A stretch of 21,274 nt of DNA from Azolla pinnata (taxonomy: Eukaryota; Streptophyta; Polypodiopsida; Salviniales; Salviniaceae), in assembly GCA_037176905.1 (NCBI GenBank), contig JBBBWG010030765.1, positions 3,147 through 24,420 of the forward strand. The letters run 5' to 3'. Both the position numbers and the translations under genes were made by a program. This document shows positions 1-10,800 of the stretch, in pieces. Every line of letters starts with the position of its first letter. Position 1 is the stretch's first letter. The notes beneath the pieces are model-generated. The model was not told the DNA's origin. It worked only from the letters and a program-made list of their open reading frames with translations, and ran no database searches.

Positions 1-1731
1 CGATTCTCTTCTTGGCATCGAAACGAGCAAGAAAAAAAGAACATCAATTCGTTGCTTCATATGTGTTAGAAACTAGATTGAAATGCGACGAAATGCCCTC
101 GAATCTGTATGTGGATGTGTTTAAGACACAAAAAGGAAACGAGGCGTGCAATATCTGAACGGATTTTATCTCGCATGTGGAGGCTCACATACCTCTTTTG
201 TGCGTGCGTGTAGGATACAGAAGTGGAATTGAATGAAATGTATTATGTGTTTGAGAGACCTGAAATGAAATGTATTATGTGTTTGAGAGACCTGAAATCA
301 AATGTATTATGTGTTTGAGAGAGCTGAAATGAAATGCATTGTGTGTCTGAGAGAGCTGAAAGGAAATTTATCCCTTCTATGGAGGCTCCCATTCTTGTTG
401 CATGTCTGTATGCGTGCTGTTTAAGATGCGAAGTGGAATGGAACGTGTTATGTCTACTGGGTCCTCAGATACCTATGTCTGCATGCCTTTGAAAAACAGC
501 TGAAATGAAGTTCACAACCTCTATGGTTGCTTTAGAAATGTAAAAGAATGAAACATTTCCACCCTGTAATGAAAAGAGTAGATGAGTCTGTGAGTCCTCA
601 TCTGCTTTGATGTACCTCCGTTCCTAAGGTTGTCCAATGGAGGTCAGATCATGTGCTCAGTCCTTTTCCCATTTCATCATAGGGTGTGTGGAATACTAAG
701 TTTGCTTACTTCTACAGAGTAGAGAAAAATGAAATGTATTTGCATCTATGGGGATGTAACATGCTCGAAACAGTCTTGTTAGCATTTTACACAATACCAT
801 TAATTACCAGGTAAGTTTCCGAGTCCCTCCGATCGATGTTGATACTCTCTCATTGCGTCATCATCATCTGATAAAGCATTAATAGGTTGAACACAATTTT
901 CTTTGAACTAGAATCTTTCCGTCATATATGATCTTATTTTGTCTTCCGACTTGTTTGAAGAAACGCCGGAGAAGTTTTTTCTATCACATATCATATAGAT
1001 TTACATGCTTTCCTCTTCATATCTTGTATCGCCTATCACCAAGTTCAAGTTGATGAAAACTAGAGGGCTATCTAGCGATCATGCATCTTCTCGTCATAAA
1101 CTATTCTATTTTTGGTCACTTTGCTGTACCTAAGGCGGGGCCAACTCTTCAGATCACCTCTACTTGAAATGCTTCCACCCAATTGATATCCACTTCTTAG
1201 ACCATGTTATAATACCTTGAAACCTTCCCATTCTCTTCACTATAAATGATCAATGGTTGGTTTAGGGTTTACTCATAGGTCACATGGTATAACGGAAAAA
1301 CCTTCCAATTTCCTAAAAATTATATCCCACTTTGGTCCACTTGTTTGACATCTTTCTCATACGTTAAACGTGATCCATGAAAGGAAACATGAGTTCTTGT
1401 CACATAGTACATACGGATTTACTAAGTTTAAGAAAGTTACCCATAACATTGCAATTGAGGTGCACAAATTGAGTACGATAAAAATGTGCGAAGGAATTTC
1501 CGGAAAGTGTGATGTAATATGAGCCCTAATTGGCGTTACCAAAAAAAAGGGGAATCTACTGATACATCATGGAGTGAGCTTAATGTATTCTATCTTCAAA
1601 ATTGTTCTGTCATATTTGTCACAAGAATGTGCAGAGTCATTGCCTTTTGGCAACCGTCCAAAACTAGTTGCAAAAGATATATTGTATGCAACGTTACCGC
1701 AGTATACTCTTTAATTTATTTGTATATGTAG
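1..1731 (+). other. Upstream or intronic DNA of the PTB gene
   Basis: No exon is supported here. The first PTB exon that can be read begins at 1732 after an AG at 1730-1731, so at least the stretch just before it is intron. I looked for the missing start of RRM1 (family pattern like KVLHLRNLPWE and the RNP1 stretch ending AFVEF) in the + frames and did not find it. It probably lies left of the window. The sequence is AT-rich, with scattered stops in every frame and a tandem repeat at about 229-360. Confidence 0.6.
229..360. repeat. 32-bp tandem repeat, about four copies
   Basis: The core TATTATGTGTTTGAGAG recurs at 241, 273 and 305, and a diverged copy (CATTGTGTGTCTGAGAG) sits at 337, an exact 32-base spacing. 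Flanking text (GGAGGCTC..., GAAGTGGAAT...) recurs near 179-230 and again near 380-440, so the array sits inside an older and larger duplication of roughly 200 bp. No coding potential is seen. Confidence 0.85.
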
Positions 1732-4700
1732 GTGGATGTGAATCAGGCCATCTCTATGGTTTCCTATTATGCTTCTTCATCTGAACCTGCTCAGATCCGG
1801 GGGAAGTCTGTTTACCTACAATACTCAAATCGGCAAGAAATTGTAAATAATAAAGGTACAGGGGATGTTGTAAGCAATGTCCTGTTGGTGACATTTGAAG
1901 GAGTGGAAGCCGGTGATGTTAGTATTGATGTTTTGCACTTGGTAAGCTTCAAACGTCTGCAATTAAATCTTAATTCGATTTGTGAAGTATGTTCTTAATC
2001 AATTTTTTTTGCATAAAATGCTCATCTGTAGGTATTTTCAGCTTTTGGGTATGTCCATAAGATTGCAACATTTGAGAAGACAGCAGGATTTCAGGTTTGT
2101 ACATTTCTCTGTTCCATTTTTTCCTCAACATGCTACCTTGCTAAAGTTACTCCAGTCATACACAGGCTCTCATTCAGTTTAGTGATGCTGAAACAGCATC
2201 ATCAGCAAGATCAGCCTTGGATGGCAGGAGTATTCCTAGGTAAGGTATAACAATAGAACTTAAAAGGAATATCACGAGTAATACCACGAGGATCTTGTTT
2301 ATGTTACTCAATATGCTTCTGATCATCACAACATATCCGCTCTGGACCACATCATTTTTAGCCCTATGATTTCAGAAATGATATTATAATCGTGGATCAT
2401 GCAATGCACTAGGAAATCTAAGGAAAGCTTATGTTCAGTGATTACCGGGCAATCTCAATGTGTATTGCAGTGAATGTTAAGTTTTCTGTCATTCAGGTTT
2501 GAGATGCCTAAGCCAACTATGTTTTGTTTCAGATATTTGTTGGCAGAGCATGTTGCAACATGCTATTTGCATATTTCATTTTCTGCTCACACAGATTTAA
2601 CTGTCAAATTCCAGAGCCATCGAAGCAGGTATGCTTGTCTTTTACAGCTCTGTCTGCATTTGCATCAAAGTTTGCATATGCACATGAGCACCTTGTATAA
2701 TTTGTTTCCATCAGCTTGATTTCCCTATCGTGCTCATGGATTTTAATTGGTATGAAACAATAACAATTGCACTGTCATTTCTAGTTTCGGAACAAGTGTC
2801 TGGTAGTTCGCATGCTGGTTAACTTTATTTTTAGCCGATTCAGAAATGGTTACTTAACTTTGTGGTAGAAGTGTGTTAAGTGTTCTCTGTATATGGTATA
2901 CATTTTATTGAATTCTCTTATATTTGTACCTTAATTCATGTCCTCTCTCTCTCTCTGTGAAATTTAGGGACTACACTAACCCCTACTTACCTGTTGCTCC
3001 TTCTGCCATTGAAGGCACAGGACAGGTAAATTTAGAATGATTGATATATACAGACTGATTGTGCATGCTTTTGTTTCGAGACTATAATTCTTTGATCGGT
3101 TTATGTGTAGCTTGGCATAGGAGTAGATGGGAAAAAGGAGCCAGAAAGCAACGTCTTATTAGCATCCATAGAGAACATGCAGTATGATGTTACAATCGAT
3201 GTCCTTCACACGGTATGCTGGTGGCATCTTTTTGTTATGGGCCGTGATACATTTGCATCTAAGTGATGTTATTCATTGGGTTCAAATAAGAGATGGAGAT
3301 TGAAGTTGGAATTTCCGTAAATAGGACCAAGACAGTTCGTACTTCGGCGGGGTCAAAAAGAAATCCGGTAGTCATCCTCGTTGGATCTGCATATAACACA
3401 TGAACGATGGCCAGAGCTGAAAGAATAAAAATTATCATTGTTTATCTTAAGTGTTAAGACATTCGCCGGCCGGTTTAAGGATGAAGACATGTTTTTCTAG
3501 GCCCTGCTGGGTGGCTAAGGTAGCCACTATCCTCATACTAAACAAAGTTTTTAACAGCATCCTCCTCCCTCTTGAGTGTTCTGGTTCTCTCTTCTTCCCC
3601 TTGATACTTCTATTTATCTTCATATTTCTGACCATCATCCATGTTTGTTGAAGGAGCAATTCTAGAGAGATGTCCTGGAAAGCTAATTAACACCAGGGCC
3701 CATGGTTAGCTTAATAGGTAATAGGATGGTACGTATCAAGGAGTACTAGGTGTCCACCGAGTCTGTTTTGGGGAAGGGATGAAAGATCCATGCCAATGGA
3801 AGACAATATTGTGCTAGTGAAACTATCTTGCAACTCTTTGGTGAGGTATTTAGGACTCGTCGACCAACATTCACATCAACTAAATGTGAGTTGGAACTGT
3901 GCTAGGTGCATGCGCGTACGGTGACAAGTTTGTTGTGTTCGTTGGAACTGTGGTTGTTGGTTATTGACAAATTAAGCATATAGGGTAAATGTCAAAGATG
4001 TTACGTGAACAATGAGGATAGCCATCACATCAATTAATGATACAGTTATATAGGGAGTAGATAAAGTGGCTGAAATGTTTACTCTTCATGAATTGACTGG
4101 TTTGGCTTTGTGATTTCAGATATTCTCATCATTTGGCACCATCCAGAAGATAGCGATGTTTGAGAAAAATGCAGGACTCCAAGCCTTGATTCAATACCCT
4201 GGTAAGAGGATATGGAATCCTAGGTTTTAGGAAATCACCAGTTTATCCTGTTGTAAGAGATTCGCTTTTACTTCCATGGATTAATCCAGTGCTTTGTGAG
4301 GGTTACCGTGTCGATGTTTGCCTTGTGTTAATTTGTTTTTCATTTATTTTCATAATGGTCTTTTCACAAAGCTCATGTCTTCTCTACCAGATGTCCAGAC
4401 TGCGGTAGCAGCAAGAGAAGCACTGGAGGGTCACTGCATATACGAAGGTGGTTTCTGTAAGCTCCATCTTTCATACTCTCGCCATACTGATCTCAGTGTG
4501 AAGGTATTATATAAGAGTGGGGTTCCGGCTGCGCAAAAAAGGATTATGGGCAAATAAAAAACCCTCCTAACCTTGGTGTCATTTGTGGCAACAGGCGAAC
4601 AATGACAGGAGCAGGGACTACACAAATCCTAATCCAGGTCTTCTTCCACCGATTCTAGGCTCTGGAACCATGCCTCCAGGCTTTGCACATGCTCAACAAA

Positions 4701-4954
4701 ATCTGGAAGCAGCGGGGTCTTCGCCTTATCCGTATGTGCCATCATCATCTTTGGGAGGAGAGCCTTCACTGCAGCCGGGTGGGCCTCCTGCACCTGCGTA
4801 TCGGTCACAAGCTATTCCAGGTCATATCTCTTCCTATTCTAGCTCACCTGCTAGCAATAACAGGCCATTGGGACGTCCATATCAATCTTCGTACAGAGCA
4901 GACTCTGGATCTATGCAGCTTCCTAACAAGGGGTCCTCGGCCTTCTACATGTAG
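1732..4954 (+). CDS. PTB: Polypyrimidine tract-binding protein, PTB1/PTB2 type, 5'-incomplete
   Basis: This is an RNA-binding regulator of splicing and translation that binds CU-rich RNA in nucleus and cytoplasm. Nine exons join in consistent phase: 1732-1941, 2032-2094, 2166-2239, 2533-2628, 2968-3025, 3111-3212, 4120-4201, 4391-4503, 4595-4954. They give 385 residues and a TAG stop. Residues 1-32 are the end of RRM1 (NQAISMVSYYASSSEPAQ). RRM2 spans about 48-143 (SNVLLVTFEG, DVLHLVFSAFG, HTDLTVKFQ). RRM3 spans about 180-266 (SNVLLASIEN, ALIQYPD, RHTDLSVK). The linker NNDRSRDYTNPN leads to a Pro/Ser/Gly/Tyr-rich tail of about 110 residues. From memory, the match to Arabidopsis PTB1/2, which also have three RRMs, is near-continuous, and there is no fourth RRM. 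The start codon and first RRM1 half are outside the window. All introns are GT-AG. AS-NMD autoregulation is known in Arabidopsis PTB1/2; here the intron features make it plausible but not shown. Confidence 0.93.
2497..2532 (+). other. Alternative 3' splice site segment in the PTB RRM2 region (36 nt, in frame)
   Basis: Two good acceptors lie 36 bases apart: CTGTCATTCAG ending at 2496 and TGTTTTGTTTCAG ending at 2532. Homology supports the second, giving SIPR-YLLAE. Use of the first keeps the frame without stops and inserts FEMPKPTMFCF plus one Arg between the two halves of RRM2. A further AG at 2469-2470 followed by a GT at 2497 would define a 26-nt cassette exon with an in-frame TAA. Confidence 0.4.
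2943..2956 (+). promoter_or_regulatory. CU tract before a PTB 3' splice site
   Basis: A (CT)7 run lies 12 bases before the exon starting at 2968. It forms the polypyrimidine tract of this acceptor and is also the kind of CU repeat that PTB proteins bind. A self-regulatory role is inference only. Confidence 0.4.
3213..4119 (+). other. Large PTB intron (907 nt) between the two halves of RRM3
   Basis: It starts GTATGC after DVLHT and ends TGATTTCAG before IFSSFG. It is the longest PTB intron in the window. The open frames on both strands near 3450-3660 have no recognisable protein similarity, and I see no repeat or gene inside it. Confidence 0.85.
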
Positions 4955-5540
4955 ATGTGCTCTCCATATCATCCTAGCTGCCTGCCACTTATCCAGGGCT
5001 TCAAGCAGAAAAGGGCCAGAGTTTTGGGTTGTTCGTTTAGGATTTTCAAACATTGTAAAAGATCCGTTTCTTTTTTCTGGTAGTGGGAGTCCTCAATGTG
5101 TTCTGAATGCTGAGAATTTATGTGCTCAAAGGAAACAGGATAAACAGCAAAAAGAAATTGCAGAATCGTTATGTTTCCCATAGTCTTTATCTTCTTGGAA
5201 GTACTTCAGGATGCCAAGATCATTGACATATGTAGCATCCACTTCCTTTCTTTCTCCGTTTTGTATTTTGAATGACGTTTACATTATATGCAACAATGGA
5301 AGTCACCGAGGCTCTGTATCTGTAACACAGAAGGTTATCCAGAAACAATCAAAAGAAATGTGTTAAAAAGAGTATTGAAGTTTGCTTGAAATTGCAAGTG
5401 TTATGATAAGGATATTTGCATTGATTGTATAAACACTGTTATCATAAGCTGAAAAGCAGCAGCTCTGATTGTTTTTGATGTCTGTACAGGTCCATATCTT
5501 TGTTTGTATGAATAAATGTTCGTTCCTTCAATCTTTTGGT
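4955..5540 (+). other. Probable PTB 3' UTR
   Basis: Sequence follows the TAG at 4952-4954 without another recognisable coding exon. The first canonical polyadenylation hexamer I find is at 5511-5516, followed by TGTTCGTTCC. Exact transcript end is not determinable here. Confidence 0.55.
5511..5516 (+). terminator. Candidate polyadenylation signal AATAAA of the PTB gene
   Basis: A perfect AATAAA sits about 560 bases after the stop codon and is followed by a T/G-rich stretch. Plant poly(A) signals are loose, so other sites may be used. Confidence 0.45.
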
Positions 5541-5641
5541 GTAATGCTAAGCTTTTGGGAATCTGATGTTTTGCTTAGTTTTGAAGAGTTGGAGCTGACA
5601 TATGCTGTATTAATCATTGGATTATGAATCTCAATGGCTTG

Positions 5642-5657
5642 AAACCCTAAACCCTAA
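5642..5657 (+). promoter_or_regulatory. Telo-box-like motif (AAACCCT twice)
   Basis: AAACCCTAAACCCTAA is two and a bit copies of the plant telomere C-strand unit. In plants such telo-boxes are known in promoters of translation and cell-cycle genes. No gene start is visible directly downstream, so it may equally be a relic of telomere repair. Confidence 0.45.
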
Positions 5658-5783
5658 TTCTATCCAATTTTTGCAGCCTCAAATTACACTTGGGGAAAGA
5701 GTTTTTGGAATACCCCCACGCCCAAGTATCTTTGAAATACTACAAATTTATACCTGTGTAGACAGTGTCGAGCTCTGACGTGA

Positions 5784-6122
5784 TCATCGTGAGAGGAAGA
5801 CAAACAGTAGTTCCTTCATGTGCTCTTCATGGGAATTGTATAAATTCTGGGACTTGGGCTTCATTGCTTTACGCAGAGGATCGCAGCCCTTATGGGTGGT
5901 GCCTGACGCTAAGAGACGATCATGCTTCTTACAATCCAATACACGAAAAATACCTCGATTAATGCTGTTGAAACCATCCTTGACACTCTCCGATTGTCGA
6001 GTCAAGCTTGACAGAGGTAGATGTGATACAACTTCCTCGTCCTTCGGCATGATCTCTGGTTTACACACACGAGATGGTTCAGATGGCGCAATGCTGATGA
6101 TGGCTTGATTCGGCGTGAGCAT
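5784..6122 (-). CDS. Weak candidate small protein (112 aa), unrecognised
   Basis: The frame starts at an ATG at 6120-6122 (MLTPNQAIIS...) and ends at 5784. A TATATAAC motif on the same strand lies about 70 bases before the ATG. The protein is basic and Ser/Lys-rich, with no transmembrane segment, signal peptide or family motif that I recognise. An overlapping open frame of similar length on the other strand weakens the case. It could be chance, or unspliced non-coding RNA. Confidence 0.18.
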   Translation of the reverse strand: MLTPNQAIISIAPSEPSRVCKPEIMPKDEEVVSHLPLSSLTRQSESVKDGFNSINRGIFRVLDCKKHDRLLASGTTHKGCDPLRKAMKPKSQNLYNSHEEHMKELLFVFLSR

Positions 6123-6810
6123 TTCCGTCAAGCTCAAAAGGCTTGTGTGCAAAGAGCAGGATATATGCCTCTGATCAACAGAGAAACCACCCTGTTATAT
6201 AGAGAGCTCTGATCTGGCATAGAATGATTTTAAAAGCCGGCATGGGCCATCATCTTATTAGATTCTCCTCCCACTAGCGTTTCGAATGATTGCTTCCGCT
6301 CGATGATGCTTTGTGCTATTGCACAGACTTTGGGTTGTAACATGGTGGCTTGAGAGATTCAAGAAAGAAAGATGGAGATTGTGGTTACACTCATGGCCTC
6401 CATTTACCCAGATATTAAGAGTGGGGGCCATCTTCATCTTTGTTCATATCTTCATAGACTTCTTAAAGATAAGATAGGTGGGGAACTAGTTTCTTGGGAC
6501 AAGCCCTAAAGTCCCCAGGAAGCTGATAACACAGTAGTAAGAAAGATCAAATCTTTATTTCGAAACATGGGTCAAGAAACTGTTTCTAGCACGATCTTTT
6601 GATTCGTTTGGCAAAATGATTAGGAGCAGGTTTACAAAGGAAGACTTGCGATGCTTGAGAATTGATCGGAAGCTTCGTGTACCAGTTCAGCAAAGCCTTC
6701 TGATGAGCCCGCACTGTAGCTCGTGCCACATGTTGGCAAGACCTTCATTACGAAGCAAACAAAAACAAAAACATGTCTTTGGAAACCTCTTTACTTTGTA
6801 AAAGCTCTGA

Positions 6811-7588
6811 GAAGTACTTACATTTCTTTATTATCCTGTGCTGCTGATGGCTTATAATGTTTTGTTATAATGGCCTCCTATGTTGATGGAAAAGTATAGT
6901 ACTCAGAGAAATCAGAGAGTTCAGTAAAACCAACGTATTTGCCGGCATAGCAACACAACTCAAATTTCATATAAACAATATAACTGTCTACATTACCACA
7001 TTCTCTTATACAACTATTGTTCTTGATTACCTCACATCATCTTCTTTGGCTGTAGGCAATGACTTCTTTTTCTGCATTCTGGCATGGCCATCGTGATGAC
7101 AGAATCGTTGATTGGTGAGGCAGCAAAACATTTTAATCGTTATCAAGACCAAAATCTCGTTGTTACGTTTCCTCGTATAAAACCTAAAAACTGCCTCGAG
7201 GTTGCAGTTACAGACCTATACCAAAGTCTAGAACCCTCTTCCATTACCATTATCTTCCTCAATTCTTCAATTGAGTCCCCTTCTGTAAAGATCATGGATA
7301 GGGTGTTTGCAAACCCCAAAGTAGTGATGAAAAGCCGGTCACTTCACCCATATCTACAGCTTCATCCTGAGCCCAACAGATATCAAACTCAAAACAAATG
7401 TTTTTTCCTCAGTCTGCTGTGAAGCCCATGAAAATATGCGTCCTCAAAAGGAAAATACCCAAGCACTCACAATTCAGCTGTGTCCCATCGAGCCTGAGCT
7501 CATGTTCTATGGAATAATCCCATATCCACAAATTTACAAATCTTCTCATACTGTGTCTTCAAGCTTCAAAGCACAGCTCAACTGCTAC

Positions 7589-7622
<34 letters not shown>

Positions 7623-7831
7623 CAGTCTAAAAAATGGGCATCGCAAGGACAGTATGGAGTTTCCATACATAGAAATGGAGAAAGCTTTTTTCTGGAATTC
7701 TTCTGGATCACAAGAGCTCTTTAGGTTGATCCCCTGCCAACAAAGTTCACCACAAGATTGGCCACATGCCACTTCATACGGATTGTACACAGGTTCGCTA
7801 AGGCAATACACAAAGGAGCATCATGGGATAT
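6811..7831 (-). other. Probable 3' UTR side of the ARM/BTB gene
   Basis: This follows the TAG stop at 7832-7834 on the minus strand. The nearest clear minus-strand AATAAA is at 6827-6832 (TTTATT on +), giving a possible 1-kb 3' UTR containing a (CTG)10 tract. The plus-strand open frames at 7084-7422 and 7436-7630 have no recognisable similarity. Confidence 0.35.
7592..7621. repeat. (CAG)10 / (CTG)10 trinucleotide tract
   Basis: Ten uninterrupted CAG units lie on the + strand. On the minus strand, the likely BTB transcript strand, they read as CTG repeats about 210 bases past the stop codon. Poly-Gln and poly-Ala frames across it belong to short unrecognised ORFs. Confidence 0.95.
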
Positions 7832-10800
7832 CTACAATAGAGGTGTATCATCATTTCCAATGCCTTTTCGATAGTCCATTGACATTCTAACATGTGCTGC
7901 TCTCACAGCATCTATAAGATATTCATCCAATACATCCAATTCACCATTGTCACGCATTTGTGGATAATTCCGGGCAATACATTGAATCACACCCTCTAGA
8001 AGCTTCCATTGCTCACACACATCTGCTAACTTTATCACCTCTGCTCCCAGATGTAGGTTCTTCTCCAAAAGATTTAGAACCACCATTGCACATTGCTCAT
8101 TCAAATCCTCAAGAAGCCATTGTTGTGCAACCTGAGAGAGCTCCATGTATGACTTTAAATGCTTGATTTGATCCAATTTGGACATGGAAGACCACATACA
8201 CCCTGCTTCGGGCATTAGTTTCCGTGGAAGCACTGATGAATAAATATATTGAAGGAGCCATTTCAAAGACTCAGTGTCCAGTGGAACCTTCAAAACTTTA
8301 GAAATGCTGCATACCACAATTACACAATGGTGTTTCGCATTTAATCTCAGAGAAATGCAAATATGATCTCTGGTTGCCTATAGTAAGTACTTGTTGCCTC
8401 ATAACCAAGAAACTTCATATTCATACTCTAGATACCTGTCTTGCATGCCTGACCGGAAAAGCCCTTCAAAATAGCTACACTGTGCAGAAAGTATAGCCCG
8501 GTGTGCATGCTGGTGACCTAGATCTCCTTTGGCTGCAACGCAGCCACTTTGATAATTGTCCTTATCCTCAAAAAAGATATCTCTGCAAGTGCATATGAGA
8601 ATTAGCTAATGAATTTGCCTTCTAAAAAAATAGATATACGCTCATTCTTCTTCTCTAAATACAGACTTGTCTGATGATTCCTATACATTCTAACCTATAT
8701 AGTCTCCCTACCTGATAATTCTCGACTTTCTTATCATTAAATTTCTGCGTTTTCTCACTAATTACTCCTTCATCACACTAACATTATATGGTTATTTGAG
8801 CTGATTTTTCCCTCCATATTTACAGTAACTCCCAGAGAATGATGAAATTGATGAATCAGAAAAGCAGTTTCAGATATTTGCTTTAATTTTAAATTTTACA
8901 CTTGTATCACCTATCAGGCTATCTCTACATTTCATTTCAATCTAGAGTTGAAAACCATTTTACTCACGCCAAGCTGCAACCTTTACTGCTAATAGCAGAG
9001 CTGAAATCGTGGATATCAGGGACACTGCCCCATACTGGCATCTTCCCAACAAGCAACCTCAAGAAGTTATCCATGTGGCATCGTTTTGCAAGCAGTTTGA
9101 CATCTGTTTCATGTTCTTCATTAACAAATGCAAGCCCTGTGTATATGAATTCCAGTAAAATCTCCATTGATGCCTCCTGTATACGTGCTGAGAGATTTAA
9201 CTCCATAGGATGGCCTTCTTTGGATGGTGCCACTTTATGATCTGGCAAAAGATCTGGACATTTTGTTGCAATAATTACCTTATGCGCATAAACACGGTTG
9301 CCACTAGGAAAAACCAGATGAACATCTGACGTATGAATGTCATTGAATAATTTTGACAGCTGACTTCTTTCAGAAGGGAAGCCAAACAAGCCACAAGATG
9401 CAAGACAGCACGATGCACACCAGCGAACACCATTAGCAACCTGCATAGAGCCTGCTAGGACAAGGAGATGGCTGTCTACATCTTCATCTGGCATGATAGT
9501 CCAATCCAAAGGGTTAGATAATCTCCTCCGTAGAGACGCATTTATCCTTCTGGCTGTGTTTGATCCTCGTGCCAAATTTGCAAATCCCCACAATGTAAAA
9601 AATAACATAGGATTACTTCCTTCCCATATACTGGGACCATTCTCACAGCACAAGTTCAGATCAATAGGTATATAGACGGATTTCATGGCAGAAGTACGTG
9701 TCTGATGTGACACATTTGTGGAAGAGTGTAATTTAATAGCTTCAACAAATACATCCACCACACCATGCTCAAGAAGTTGTTCACGGAAATCCACAAATAC
9801 TGACAAACAGCTTGCAGCAATTAAGCTCATGACAGCAATCATGTGATCAGCTGCGGCTTCTGAACTCAGTGTTAGTGAAATCTTACTGACGAAGGAAGAC
9901 AACCAATCACGTCCATGCTGTTGTAAGTAGTATCCAAGCCTATGTTTCGACAACTCTGCCAAGTGATGTGATGGGGAATAAAGAAGGAAGAGTATTACTT
10001 TGCAAATTAGAACACCTTCTAAACCAGTGCAATAACGATCCTGTAGATGCTTCAAGTCTGGTTGAGTACCCTTTCTGACAACCACCTTTGACAATATTGC
10101 ACTGAGAGAAAAGATGGCATAATTTCTCTTAGATATATTGTAACTTTCTATACCAAAATTTTCAAACAAAGGGACAAAAATGCAGTTTGTCTTTAACAGA
10201 TTGTCGTTCAGAAATTTTGCTATGCTGAGATAACCTTTTACTCCACATAACATAAATTCAACGCAAAACTAAACATGGATAAAAGAGAAAGCAAGATTAG
10301 TACATAAATGAAGCAAGCAATCTTTTTGGCCGCGACTGATTTTGGAATTTTTTCAACAAAACCAACTGACTGATTCCATAACACGCACAATTAAGATGTG
10401 TTGATGGTACCTTCACGAATTGAGACAGAGAAGAAAGTATGGAAAGGAGTATACCATGCGATCATGAATAAAGGTGACCCCAGCAAGGTCTTAATGATGT
10501 AAAATTTGACATAGTATTAAATTGCACGCTCTGAATAATGGGTTCGCTCACACTTTTTCTGCTACCTGACCAGCAGAACGTTTGACATGAAATAGTGATG
10601 GTACACGAAGCAGCTAGCTTTTGCTATCTTCAACAATTGCTTTCTTAAGGGATTCAATCACTTCTATACTTATAACAACCTCTCTGTTTCGTGGTAACTT
10701 CAAGAACTGGGTTTCTACAAAGTAGAGATTACAAGTCCAGGCACAGTATTAAAACTTATCTTACAAGACAACGTGCACATCCTTGTACATTCAGCTCAAC

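Larger units (their letters stand above)
5541..6810. other. Convergent intergenic region with no recognised gene
   Basis: It lies between the tail of PTB (+) and the tail of the BTB gene (-). Open frames on both strands are short and match nothing I recognise. It holds a telo-box-like motif at 5642-5657 and one weak small-gene candidate on the minus strand (5784-6122). Confidence 0.6.

Noticed and set aside
4683-5183. A 166-aa + frame overlapping the PTB last exon
   Set aside because: It is an out-of-frame shadow of the PTB tail that runs on into the 3' UTR.
7578-7811. Minus-strand poly-Ala frame over the CAG tract
   Set aside because: It is downstream of the BTB stop and owes its length to the triplet repeat.
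10669-10714. Acceptor at 10715 for BTB exon 6 (would add TQFLKLPRNREVVIS)
   Set aside because: The frame looks coding-like, but joining it to exon 5 gives TGA at the junction; the phase fits only from 10668.
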